Assembly (NCBI GenBank): GCA_937891425.1
Contig: CALAGD010000041.1
Span: 1-30,940 of the forward strand
Length of the DNA stretch: 30,940 nt
Source of the DNA: an uncultured Pigmentiphaga sp.
Lineage (GTDB): Bacteria; Pseudomonadota; Gammaproteobacteria; Burkholderiales; Burkholderiaceae_B
Direction: 5' to 3'
The notes beneath the pieces were generated by a model. The model did not search any database, was not told where the DNA came from, and saw only the letters and a program-made list of their open reading frames with translations. Below are positions 22,101-28,696 of this stretch, one piece after another; position 1 is the stretch's first letter, and each line of letters starts with the position of its first letter. Position numbers and translations under genes: made by a program.

Positions 22101-23867
22101 AGGTTGTCTTACGGGCCAGACCGTCGCCTCAGTCGAGTCGACATGCCGGGCGCCGATGGCATGGACAGCGTGGCGTACTGGCACAACGCCTTTGGTGAGC
22201 GCATCGTGCGACAGCATGGCAGCGTGCGCGAGCACGCCCTGTACTTCCGACAGCAGAAGGTGGCCGACTGGGTCCATGATGAGCGGGGTCGTGGCATCGT
22301 CCGGCGCTATATCTATGCCGGCGTGGTGCCAGTGGCGTTCATAGAGTACGCGCAGCCGCTGGGTTTGCAGGAACGGGGGCGGAAATTCTCGCCAGTACAG
22401 GGCTGGCCGCACACGCCTGCAGGCGCACTCCGTACCCTGTTACGGATGCCACGGGCGGGCACGCTGTACTTCGTTCACGCCGATGCGCTGGGTCTGCCCC
22501 GGGCTGTCACCGATTCCACCGGCCGACTGCGCTGGCAGGCGGAGTTCACTCCGTTCGGCGAGGTGGTCAGCATTTCGGGCGACCTGACCCTGCACCTGCG
22601 CTATCCGGGGCAGTGGTACGATCCTGCCACTGGCTGGCACGACAACTACTTGCGGACCTACGATCCCGGCCTGGGACATTACCTCGAGCCTGATCCCCTG
22701 GGGCCCTTGTCGGTGCTTGGTCCGGCTGTCGGGCCCGATCCTGTCCCCCCGACATCCCCTTACGGGTATGCCGCGCAGCAGCCGCGACGCCACGCAGATC
22801 CTTCTGGTCTGCTCCTCTTCGCGTTCGACGGAACACGTCAGGATTTCACCACCGGCAGCAACGTCTGGCAGCTCGCCGTGCTGTACCGCGATGCCGCACA
22901 GGCGCGCCGGAATCTGCCCGAAGCCTACTACCACGCTGGCCCAGGGGAGTCTGGCCGCATCTCGCTGGATGCAGTCACGGCCGAGTCGGCTGATGACATC
23001 ATCGACACCCAGTGGCAGCGTCTGCTAAACCATCTGACGGTTTTCCAGCCCACACCCGAGACGGTCAGCATCGATCTGCTGGGTTACTCGCGCGGAGCAG
23101 CGCTGGCCCGACACTTCGGCAACATGCTGGCGCAAAGCGTGCGGCGCAACCGCTTCTGGCACTGGGACGATGTCGCGGGGACAGTCACCGCGTGCGTTGA
23201 CCTGCGTTTCATGGGGTTGTTCGACACTGTGGCGCAGATGGGTTTGCTGGGTTCGCGCAACGAGCACTACGATTTCACGCTGGCGCCCGACTGGACCCTC
23301 GCCGCGCATGCAGTCGCGTTGCACGAGCATCGTGCGCTGTTCCCGCTCGTGTCGTTGGGGACAACTCCCGATCTGCGGCTCCCGCCCAACGCCATCGAGC
23401 AGCCATTCATCGGTGCACATGGCGACATCGGGGGCGGCCTGATTCGGACCGATGCTGGTGCAACACGTCCTTTCGCCCTGTCTGACGTAACGCTGGAATG
23501 GATGATGCAGCAGGCGGAACGCGTGGGCGTGACATTCGAGCGTGAGGACATGCCATCGCTCGCCCGGAATGATCCGGTGCTGCACGATGCGCGCAGCCGG
23601 CTGGAGCGTGCCGCCCAGCGGTGGAGCGAACGGGATCATGCCTGGATGCCGGACTGGCTGCCCGTCGACCGTCATGTCACCGGGGCCGACGGCAGCCGGC
23701 TGTACGACCGGCAGGGCGATCACCCGCGCTATGGCGACGCGATGCGTGCCGAGGCCGAGCGGTTCATCACCCGCATCGAGGGCTGGCTGGACACGGGTCA
23801 GGCCGTGGTCGGAGTGGTCGATCGTGCCGGGTATGAAGCATGGTTGCGTGGCGCATCACACCCCTGA
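19197..23867 (+). CDS. Rhs-repeat protein with C-terminal DUF2235/Tle1-type phospholipase domain
   Basis: A protein of about 1556 aa with uncertain start: ATG 19197 is used, GTG 19098 and ATG 19368 are alternatives, and none has a good ribosome binding site. Two hydrophobic stretches (residues 4-15 and about 41-57, the latter preceded by an arginine-rich segment and ending SPLAPA) look like export signals. A DUF6531-type motif, GNPVNVASGNKYQREVDLPA, is at 96-115. Dispersed YD repeats of the Rhs/RHS shell follow (YDSAGRLRRM, YDAAGRIALH, YDSEGRVRAE). The shell closes with YDPATGWHDNYLRTYDP, HYLEPDPLG, PYGYAA and DPSGL (1201-1205), the usual junction before a variable toxin. The final 350 residues form an alpha/beta hydrolase: FDGT (D1211), nucleophile elbow GYSRG (S1298), GLFDTV (D1343) and IGAHGDIGGG (H1408). 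Tle1 enzymes cleave phospholipids. No VgrG, PAAR, chaperone or immunity gene is adjacent. Confidence 0.9.
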   Translation: MRSVVAHALLLVLSCKLPRLPDWCLVRRRGCRSRPYWLTQAGALLQVGLLVSPLAPAMEPGNGGLSCGPVQTGAPCPAEGPATMWLGAGPGLGVGNPVNVASGNKYQREVDLPALDGYLGLELVRHYNSFDRRDNGFGIGWTLSYDTRLYRLGDVIQIVQADGSRVRFRLAPGADACVADDPAHGRLMLVGATTPGYVWEWPDGRRLRFDAAGRLVVIETPGGQVTIRRGVVPGRPDYRRIVRVVDPRGRQLRLEYGEQGVKVAHTPLGSLRYTHTHDGRLRAVLWPWGAARIYLYEPALQGIVRTGDAPPMNADEQGHDQAGSPRDGAAAMEAARARLTGIVAVNSQGRVQRLRTWVYDARGRVIVAGRGDLRSPRDRIELTYSDDPGGRAGTRSTSVRSGDGQVTRFEVAVQDGAYRALVAETAGCTGCERGGLQAEYDSAGRLRRMNDVHIKHDSLGRMVRLQDAAGATHIEWLADTRLPTRIDRPSVVPGLRHVVTLEWQPVAPTAQTAGRTRMGPAYRLGAIHEQGWRPRVSRQPLAREHATELDARAGPTVGDEGAGVSVESGPIAIRRTVRLHWETPAEHEHRFTVHASSAMPTAAPAEAANDAAWTGLQAVRDDLGHVVAWTSDATGTEVRELDERGRLVERVFADGTSWRYVYADGAGQARGPGHAAPWVDACRKWLAGRAGGATPTVEEVSGAPALKNVRSIVMTRPGGQRFVTNLHWLGNHAVLIESEFEHQLREYDNARRLSRVALCRPEDPSSSQAGVPQPGAPAGNGAQEGGSPAILAYEERFAYDAAGRIALHMLPEGGALHYLHADDGRLTRLLWQDPFGNVHVVFQPFTGGYQYANGVVAQGLLLHGSLHAMAHAHHGRPVWAQRVDYDSEGRVRAETSIDARGRRWHWQYDHDTRSRLGFVHLSGAESRQWWLAWRADGALQARAINGTPASVVKRIDDAAGLPVAIGERRLSYGPDRRLSRVDMPGADGMDSVAYWHNAFGERIVRQHGSVREHALYFRQQKVADWVHDERGRGIVRRYIYAGVVPVAFIEYAQPLGLQERGRKFSPVQGWPHTPAGALRTLLRMPRAGTLYFVHADALGLPRAVTDSTGRLRWQAEFTPFGEVVSISGDLTLHLRYPGQWYDPATGWHDNYLRTYDPGLGHYLEPDPLGPLSVLGPAVGPDPVPPTSPYGYAAQQPRRHADPSGLLLFAFDGTRQDFTTGSNVWQLAVLYRDAAQARRNLPEAYYHAGPGESGRISLDAVTAESADDIIDTQWQRLLNHLTVFQPTPETVSIDLLGYSRGAALARHFGNMLAQSVRRNRFWHWDDVAGTVTACVDLRFMGLFDTVAQMGLLGSRNEHYDFTLAPDWTLAAHAVALHEHRALFPLVSLGTTPDLRLPPNAIEQPFIGAHGDIGGGLIRTDAGATRPFALSDVTLEWMMQQAERVGVTFEREDMPSLARNDPVLHDARSRLERAAQRWSERDHAWMPDWLPVDRHVTGADGSRLYDRQGDHPRYGDAMRAEAERFITRIEGWLDTGQAVVGVVDRAGYEAWLRGASHP

Positions 23868-23921
23868 CTGGCAGGGTGCTCCTGCTAACATATGCGGCTA
23901 ACCAAATCCAGGGCAAGTGTC

Positions 23922-25607
23922 ATGCTCCCCGAGCAACAGTCTTCTCTCATCTCCTTGATTGGCCAGGCGGTCGAGGCCGTGGCGCCCGGCAACCAACCGA
24001 ACATCGTGCTCGAGCGGCCGAAGGCTGCCAACCACGGCGATGTGGCCACCACGGTCGCACTTCAGCTGGCACGACCATTGAAGCGCAACCCACGCGACCT
24101 GGCGCAGGCGCTGGTAGAAGCGCTGATGGCGCAGCCCGAGGCTGCAGCGCTGATCGAGCGCATCGAAGTGGCCGGGCCAGGGTTCATCAACATTCATCTG
24201 ACCGCCCGCGCCAAGCAGGTGGTCGTCCGTGCGATCCAGGAGGCGGGTGCCGGCTTCGGACGCAAACCGCGTCATGGCGACAGGCTCATGGTCGAGTTCG
24301 TGTCGGCTAACCCGACCGGCCCCCTGCACGTCGGACATGCGCGGCAGGCTGCGTTGGGTGACGCACTGTGCCGGCTGTTTGAAGCCGCTGGCTGGGACGT
24401 CACGCGCGAGTTCTATTACAACGATGCCGGCAACCAGATCAACAATCTCGCGATCAGCGTGCAGGCGCGCGCTAAGGGCATTTCCCCCGACTCGCCCGAG
24501 TTTCCCGCCGATGGCTATCGCGGCGACTACATCGTCGACATTGCCAACGCCTACTTGGCCGGTGAAACGGTACAGGCCGCCGATGGCGAGCCGGTTACGG
24601 CCGCGGGCGACGTCAACGATCTCGAGGCGATCCGGGCCTTCGCCGTTGCTTTCCTGCGGCGCGAGCAGGACCTCGACCTGCAGGCATTCGACCTCAAGTT
24701 CGACAACTACTACCTCGAGAGCTCGCTGTACACCACGGGCAGGGTCGAGGCGGTCGTCCAGCGCCTCATCGACAGCGGTTACACGTACGAGGAAGGCGGC
24801 GCGCTCTGGCTGCGCACCACCGCGCTCGGCGAAGGCGACGACAAGGATCGGGTGATGCGCAAGTCGGATGGCAGCTACACGTACTTCGTGCCCGACGTCG
24901 CGTACCATGTCACCAAGTGGGAGCGCGGTTATCGGCGTGCGATCAACATCCAGGGCAGCGACCATCATGGCACCATCGCCCGGGTCCGGGCCGGCCTGCA
25001 GGCATTGAACATCGGCATTCCCAAGGGCTATCCCGACTACATCCTGCACAAGATGGTCAAGGTGATGCGCGGCGGTGAAGAGGTGAAGATCTCGAAGCGC
25101 GCAGGCAGCTATGTCACCATGCGTGACCTGATCGACTGGGTGGGGCGCGACGCCGTCCGTTATTTCCTGATCCAGCGCCGAGCAGACACCGAGTTCGTGT
25201 TTGATGTCGACCTTGCCCTGAAACAGACTGACGAGAATCCGGTCTATTACATCCAGTATGCCCATGCGCGCATCTGTTCGGTGCTGGGGCAGTGGGGGGG
25301 CGATGTTTCAGCATTGCGGCAGGCCGACCTCAGCCTGCTCACCACGCCGCGCGAGTTTGCCCTGATGCAGCGCCTGGCCGAGTTCCCGGCCATGCTCGAC
25401 ACCGCCATGCACGAACTTGCGCCGCATCATGTGGCCTATTGGTTGAGAGATTGTGCAGCAGATTTCCACGCCTATTACAACGCCGAGCGCATCCTGGTCG
25501 AAGACGAAGCGTTGCGGCTGGCACGCCTGGCCCTGCTGGACGTGACCCGCACGGTGATTGCCAATGGGCTGTCGTTGCTGGGCGTGACTGCCCCCGAGCG
25601 AATGTAA
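23922..25607 (+). CDS. argS: arginyl-tRNA synthetase
   Basis: A 561-aa class I aminoacyl-tRNA synthetase that charges tRNA-Arg. It shows the N-terminal Add-1 domain with HGDVATTVALQLA, the HIGH-type motif HVGH within SANPTGPLHVGHARQAALGD, the DVAYHVTKWERGY and GSDHHGT segments, ISKRAG in place of KMSKS, and the C-terminal anticodon-binding helical domain. The start MLPEQQ at 23922 is preferred over the in-frame ATG at 23892 because relatives begin this way and a TAACAT hexamer (23886-23891) abuts the upstream ATG, consistent with a -10 element. It lies just after the Rhs gene and probably heads an argS-SPOR transcript. Confidence 0.96.
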   Translation: MLPEQQSSLISLIGQAVEAVAPGNQPNIVLERPKAANHGDVATTVALQLARPLKRNPRDLAQALVEALMAQPEAAALIERIEVAGPGFINIHLTARAKQVVVRAIQEAGAGFGRKPRHGDRLMVEFVSANPTGPLHVGHARQAALGDALCRLFEAAGWDVTREFYYNDAGNQINNLAISVQARAKGISPDSPEFPADGYRGDYIVDIANAYLAGETVQAADGEPVTAAGDVNDLEAIRAFAVAFLRREQDLDLQAFDLKFDNYYLESSLYTTGRVEAVVQRLIDSGYTYEEGGALWLRTTALGEGDDKDRVMRKSDGSYTYFVPDVAYHVTKWERGYRRAINIQGSDHHGTIARVRAGLQALNIGIPKGYPDYILHKMVKVMRGGEEVKISKRAGSYVTMRDLIDWVGRDAVRYFLIQRRADTEFVFDVDLALKQTDENPVYYIQYAHARICSVLGQWGGDVSALRQADLSLLTTPREFALMQRLAEFPAMLDTAMHELAPHHVAYWLRDCAADFHAYYNAERILVEDEALRLARLALLDVTRTVIANGLSLLGVTAPERM

Positions 25608-25608
25608 T

Positions 25609-26235
25609 ATGTCGAGGCGTCGAGTTCGTTCACATGTCCAGCGTGGCGGAGCCCTCATCGGTGTGCTCGTCGGCCTCTTTCTGGGGCTGGTGATTGCGGT
25701 CATCGTAGCGGTATACGTCACGAAGTCACCGGTCCCGTTCGTGGATCGGGTATCGCGCGGCCCCGATCCTGCCGTGCCCGATCCCGGCTTTGCGCCGGAC
25801 CCCAACCGAGCCCTGTACGGGCGCGACGGCGCTGCCGGCTTGCCACCATCGGGCCCGGTGACCACGTCTCCGCCACCCATCGCGGAGCCCCCGCCCGCTG
25901 CCCAGCGGCAGCTCGACGATCTCGTGGCCAGCCTGTCCAGACCTGCGCCAGCGCCCTCGGCGGGCGCGTCCGGACCCGATCGCGAGCCGATTCCCACCGC
26001 ACCGGCAGGGCGCTATCTGCTGCAGGTGGGGTCGTTCCGCGTACTTGAAGACGCCGAGGCGATGAAGGCCAGGCTTCTGTTCCTGGGCTTCGACGTGCGC
26101 GTGCAGCAGGCCATGGTCAATGGCGTGCTGGTCAACCGGGTACAGGTAGGGCCGTTCGCCAGACTCGACGACATGAACCGGGCACGGGCCCGCCTGGCCG
26201 AGCACAAGGTCGAGGCGACCGTGGTCCGGCAGTAG
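25609..26235 (+). CDS. SPOR-domain membrane protein (FtsN-like architecture)
   Basis: A 208-aa bitopic protein. It has a short basic cytoplasmic tail (MSRRRVRSHVQRGG), one transmembrane helix at about 14-37, a periplasmic proline-rich linker (40-133, with APDPN, PPPIAEPPP and RPAPAPSA) and a C-terminal SPOR domain at about 134-206 (GRYLLQVGSF, then AEAMKARLLFLGFDV, then NRVQVGPFARLDDMNRARARL). SPOR domains bind denuded peptidoglycan glycans at division sites. The layout is like FtsN but shorter, and no FtsN essential motif can be claimed. The ATG is one base after the argS stop, an arrangement that favours coupled expression. Confidence 0.9.
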   Translation: MSRRRVRSHVQRGGALIGVLVGLFLGLVIAVIVAVYVTKSPVPFVDRVSRGPDPAVPDPGFAPDPNRALYGRDGAAGLPPSGPVTTSPPPIAEPPPAAQRQLDDLVASLSRPAPAPSAGASGPDREPIPTAPAGRYLLQVGSFRVLEDAEAMKARLLFLGFDVRVQQAMVNGVLVNRVQVGPFARLDDMNRARARLAEHKVEATVVRQ

Positions 26236-26340
26236 GGGGCGTATCGGCACGCGTACCGGTTCGTCGTCCAGGTTTCGTTGCCGCCCGCGGCGCTAGTGCA
26301 GGCTCAGGGCCGGCCCATTCACTGACTTCAGGAAGACCGT

Positions 26341-27000
26341 ATGACAAGCTTCAAGAGTTCCGTCCGCCGTTTGGGCTCCCTGGTTTTCGGGGTGGTCGCC
26401 GTTGTTCTGCTGGCGTTTGCCGGCACGTCGGCTGAAGCAGCCAGCGAGCCGTACGTTGCCATCAATCCGCCTCAGGCGACCGCCGACTCAGGCAAGATCG
26501 AGGTGCTGGAATTCTTCCAGTACGGATGTCCGCACTGTCGGGCGATGGCTCCGCTGGTCGCGAAATGGCAGCCGAACCTGGGCGATGACGTGATGCTCAT
26601 CCGCATCCCGGTGGCGTTCAATCCCTCCATGTCGTCATGGCAATACCTGTACTACACGCTCGAAGCCATGAATCGGCTCGACCTGCATCCCAAGGTGTTT
26701 GCCACCGTGCAGACGGAACGCAATCCGCTTGCCACGCGCGACGCGGTCGTCGAGTGGGCCGTGAAGCAGGGCCTGGACAAGGCCCAGTTCGAGTCCGTGT
26801 ACGACTCCTTTGGCGTGCGCACCAAGGTCAATCGCGCGAACCAGCTGATCAAGACCTACAATATCGAGAGCGTGCCGACCATCATCGTGAACGGCAGCTA
26901 CATCACTTCGCCGGCGCTTGCCAATGGGTACAGTCAGTCGCTCGATGTCGCAAGCTCGCTCATCGAAAGGGTGCGCAACGAACGCAAGAAAGCGGGGTGA
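26341..27000 (+). CDS. dsbA: thiol:disulfide interchange protein DsbA
   Basis: A 219-aa periplasmic oxidase that introduces disulfides into exported proteins. The Sec signal peptide covers about 1-33 (basic FKSSVRR, hydrophobic VFGVVAVVLLAFA, cleavage after AEA). The mature thioredoxin-like domain carries the active site C63-P-H-C66 in FFQYGCPHCRAM, the DsbA-type CPHC dipeptide. The cis-proline loop is VPT (P179). The intervening helical insertion domain is present and the length is typical. It is preceded by an AGGA ribosome binding site and lies 105 bases after the SPOR gene. The gap of 367 bases before rpsL separates it from the str operon. Confidence 0.95.
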   Translation: MTSFKSSVRRLGSLVFGVVAVVLLAFAGTSAEAASEPYVAINPPQATADSGKIEVLEFFQYGCPHCRAMAPLVAKWQPNLGDDVMLIRIPVAFNPSMSSWQYLYYTLEAMNRLDLHPKVFATVQTERNPLATRDAVVEWAVKQGLDKAQFESVYDSFGVRTKVNRANQLIKTYNIESVPTIIVNGSYITSPALANGYSQSLDVASSLIERVRNERKKAG

Positions 27001-27367
27001 CACTGTGGAGGGTGCGGTGGCGGTGCTGTTGCATAAAGGTTGCGCAGCGGTGCCTTGCTTGACCGCACTTGCCTTTCAACAGTAGAATTCAAGGCTTTTC
27101 CTAGTTTCGCAACGTGTTTGCGCTGGCACCAATGCGCGCAAGCACGGATTTTTGCGCAGGTTCAAGCGCTTTCGTAGCTGGTTGCAGCATGCCGGTTGCG
27201 GGCGCGAACCAGTTTGCTTAATGGAATTGGTCGTGCAGGTTTGGCACGGCCCACGCTCTTTGCTGGTGGTTGTCTCGGGCTTGGGGCGTGGGTGTCGTCA
27301 ATAACTTGCGCCAAGAAAGTACACGCGGCACTCCAAGCTGCGCATCAGGCCACAAGGATCACCAAGC
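27001..27367 (+). promoter_or_regulatory. dsbA-rpsL intergenic region: str operon promoter and long leader
   Basis: No gene is visible in these 367 bases. A promoter at 27059-27088 predicts transcription from about 27095, leaving a leader of roughly 270 nt before rpsL. Within it TTGCGC (27118-27123) and TTGCGC (27152-27157) flank a single GCGCAA (27136-27141), so two hairpins that share the middle arm are mutually exclusive. A third possible stem is CTGGTT (27178-27183) with AACCAG (27207-27212). Open frames here overlap rpsL and look random. Confidence 0.55.
27059..27088 (+). promoter_or_regulatory. sigma-70-like promoter of the str operon
   Basis: TTGACC (27059-27064) and TAGAAT (27083-27088) each match consensus at 5 of 6 positions and are 18 bp apart. 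This is the best promoter-like pair upstream of rpsL. Confidence 0.6.
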
Positions 27368-27742
27368 ATGCCTACTATCAGTCAGCTCGTGCGCAAGCCG
27401 CGCACACCGGTCAAGACATCAAGCAAGAGCCCCGCGCTCGAAAACTGCCCGCAGCGCCGTGGCGTCTGCACGCGCGTCTACACCACGACGCCGAAGAAGC
27501 CGAACTCCGCACTGCGGAAGGTTGCCAAGGTTCGTCTCACGAACGGCTACGAAGTGATTTCGTACATCGGCGGTGAAGGCCACAACCTGCAAGAACACTC
27601 CGTCGTGCTCGTGCGCGGCGGCCGGGTAAAGGACCTTCCCGGGGTGCGTTATCACATCGTTCGTGGTGCCCTCGACTTGCAAGGCGTCAAGGATCGCCGC
27701 CAGGCGCGTTCGAAGTACGGCGCGAAGCGTCCGAAGTCCTGA
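27368..27742 (+). CDS. rpsL: 30S ribosomal protein S12
   Basis: A 124-aa protein of standard length, first gene of the str operon. S12 lies at the interface of the 30S decoding centre and helps control translational accuracy. The hallmark segments MPTISQLVRKPR, CPQRRGVCTRVYTTTPKKPNSALRKVAKVRL, NGYEVISYIGGEGHNLQEHSVVLVRGGRVKDLPGVRYH and the basic C-terminus KYGAKRPKS are recognisable. K43 in TPKKPNS and the lysine in RVKDLPG are the wild-type residues at positions where streptomycin-resistance changes occur in other bacteria. Confidence 0.98.
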   Translation: MPTISQLVRKPRTPVKTSSKSPALENCPQRRGVCTRVYTTTPKKPNSALRKVAKVRLTNGYEVISYIGGEGHNLQEHSVVLVRGGRVKDLPGVRYHIVRGALDLQGVKDRRQARSKYGAKRPKS

Positions 27743-28140
27743 ACCAAAGCTTGATGCGTAGCGGTCGAGGTGCGGCCGCAGTGATCATTCTCCGGTGTAG
27801 TCCCGGGCATTGCGGTTGCAGGCAACAGCGGGCCGTCTTGCTGAAGACTCACACCTTTGTTTCGCAGTAAGCAGTTTTTGCCACCCGTGCCCGGGTGGCA
27901 GTGTGCAGTCGGAACGCCCCGCGCATCAGCGCGGGTTATGTCCGGCATGTAAGTGGCAATCCCGATGAGGCGCGACGCCGGGCGAAGCTGGCACTTCGGG
28001 CAGGCCGGGCCGCAGCGAGCGCTGTGGCCCGAATCTCCGGGCGCCAACCCTCGCGCATGCGTCGTGCTCCCATCAGTAGGGTTGCCGTGGCCATGCACAT
28101 GTCGTGCATGGTTCAACTGAACCGACACCAGGAAGTTACA
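27743..28140 (+). ncRNA. long structured rpsL-rpsG intergenic region, candidate cis-regulatory RNA
   Basis: No gene is present, yet the 398-base spacer is full of strong hairpins. Stems are TGCCACCCG/CGGGTGGCA (27879-27900, 4-nt loop); CCCGCGC/GCGCGGG (27918-27935, 4-nt loop); GGGCCGCAGC/GCTGTGGCCC (28007-28030, one G-U, 4-nt loop); CCATGCAC/GTGCATGG (28091-28111); and GGTTCA/TGAACC (28110-28123), which shares two bases with the preceding stem and ends 17 bases before the rpsG ATG. In E. coli the much shorter rpsL-rpsG spacer is the S7 autoregulatory site. A comparable or new r-protein leader is inferred here. Confidence 0.45.
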
Positions 28141-28611
28141 ATGCCTCGTCGCCGCGAAGTCCCCAAACGCGAAATCCTGCCGGATCCGAAATTCGGTAGC
28201 GTTGATGTCGCGAAATTCATGAACGTGATCATGCTCTCCGGCAAGAAAGCCGTTGCAGAGCGCATCGTCTACGGTGCTTTCGAGCACATCCGTGCCAAGA
28301 CGGGCAAAGATCCGCTCGAAGTGTTCAACACGGCCATCAACAACGTCAAGCCGCTCGTCGAAGTGAAGAGCCGCCGGGTTGGTGGTGCGAACTACCAGGT
28401 CCCCGTCGAGGTGCGTCCTGTCCGTCGTGTAGCCCTGGCCATGCGCTGGGTGCGCGAGGCGGCCAAGCGCCGTGGCGAAAAATCCATGGATCTGCGTCTG
28501 GCCGGTGAATTGCTGGATGCAGCCGAAAACCGCGGTGGCGCCATCAAGAAGCGGGATGACACCCACCGCATGGCTGAAGCCAACAAGGCATTCAGCCACT
28601 TCCGCTGGTAA
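28141..28611 (+). CDS. rpsG: 30S ribosomal protein S7
   Basis: A 156-aa primary 16S rRNA-binding protein of the 30S head, exact family length. MPRRREVPKREILPDPKFGS, KFMNVIMLSGKKAVAERIVYGA, VEVRPVRRVALAMRWV and the C-terminal EANKAFSHFRW are characteristic. AGGAAG precedes the ATG at 28141. The frame is open upstream but those extra residues do not resemble S7. In E. coli S7 represses its own operon by binding the rpsL-rpsG spacer. Here that spacer is unusually long and structured. Confidence 0.98.
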   Translation: MPRRREVPKREILPDPKFGSVDVAKFMNVIMLSGKKAVAERIVYGAFEHIRAKTGKDPLEVFNTAINNVKPLVEVKSRRVGGANYQVPVEVRPVRRVALAMRWVREAAKRRGEKSMDLRLAGELLDAAENRGGAIKKRDDTHRMAEANKAFSHFRW

Positions 28612-28696
28612 TCGTACTGATTACAGCGCACGGGCGGCGGGGCTCTGAACTTGGGCTGCGCCGCCACTCAAGTCGCAAGTTTCAAGGAACCGAATC

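Noticed and set aside
19197..23867. Complete type VI secretion or CDI toxin locus
   Set aside because: Only the Rhs-lipase gene is present. No VgrG, Hcp, PAAR, EagR-type chaperone, transporter or immunity gene is visible on either side.
23898..25265. Minus-strand 455-codon open frame across argS
   Set aside because: It is the shadow of a secure argS. No ribosome binding site or domain supports it.
27196..27576. Possible small gene in the rpsL leader running into rpsL
   Set aside because: It overlaps more than half of rpsL in another frame and has no ribosome binding site or coding-like composition.
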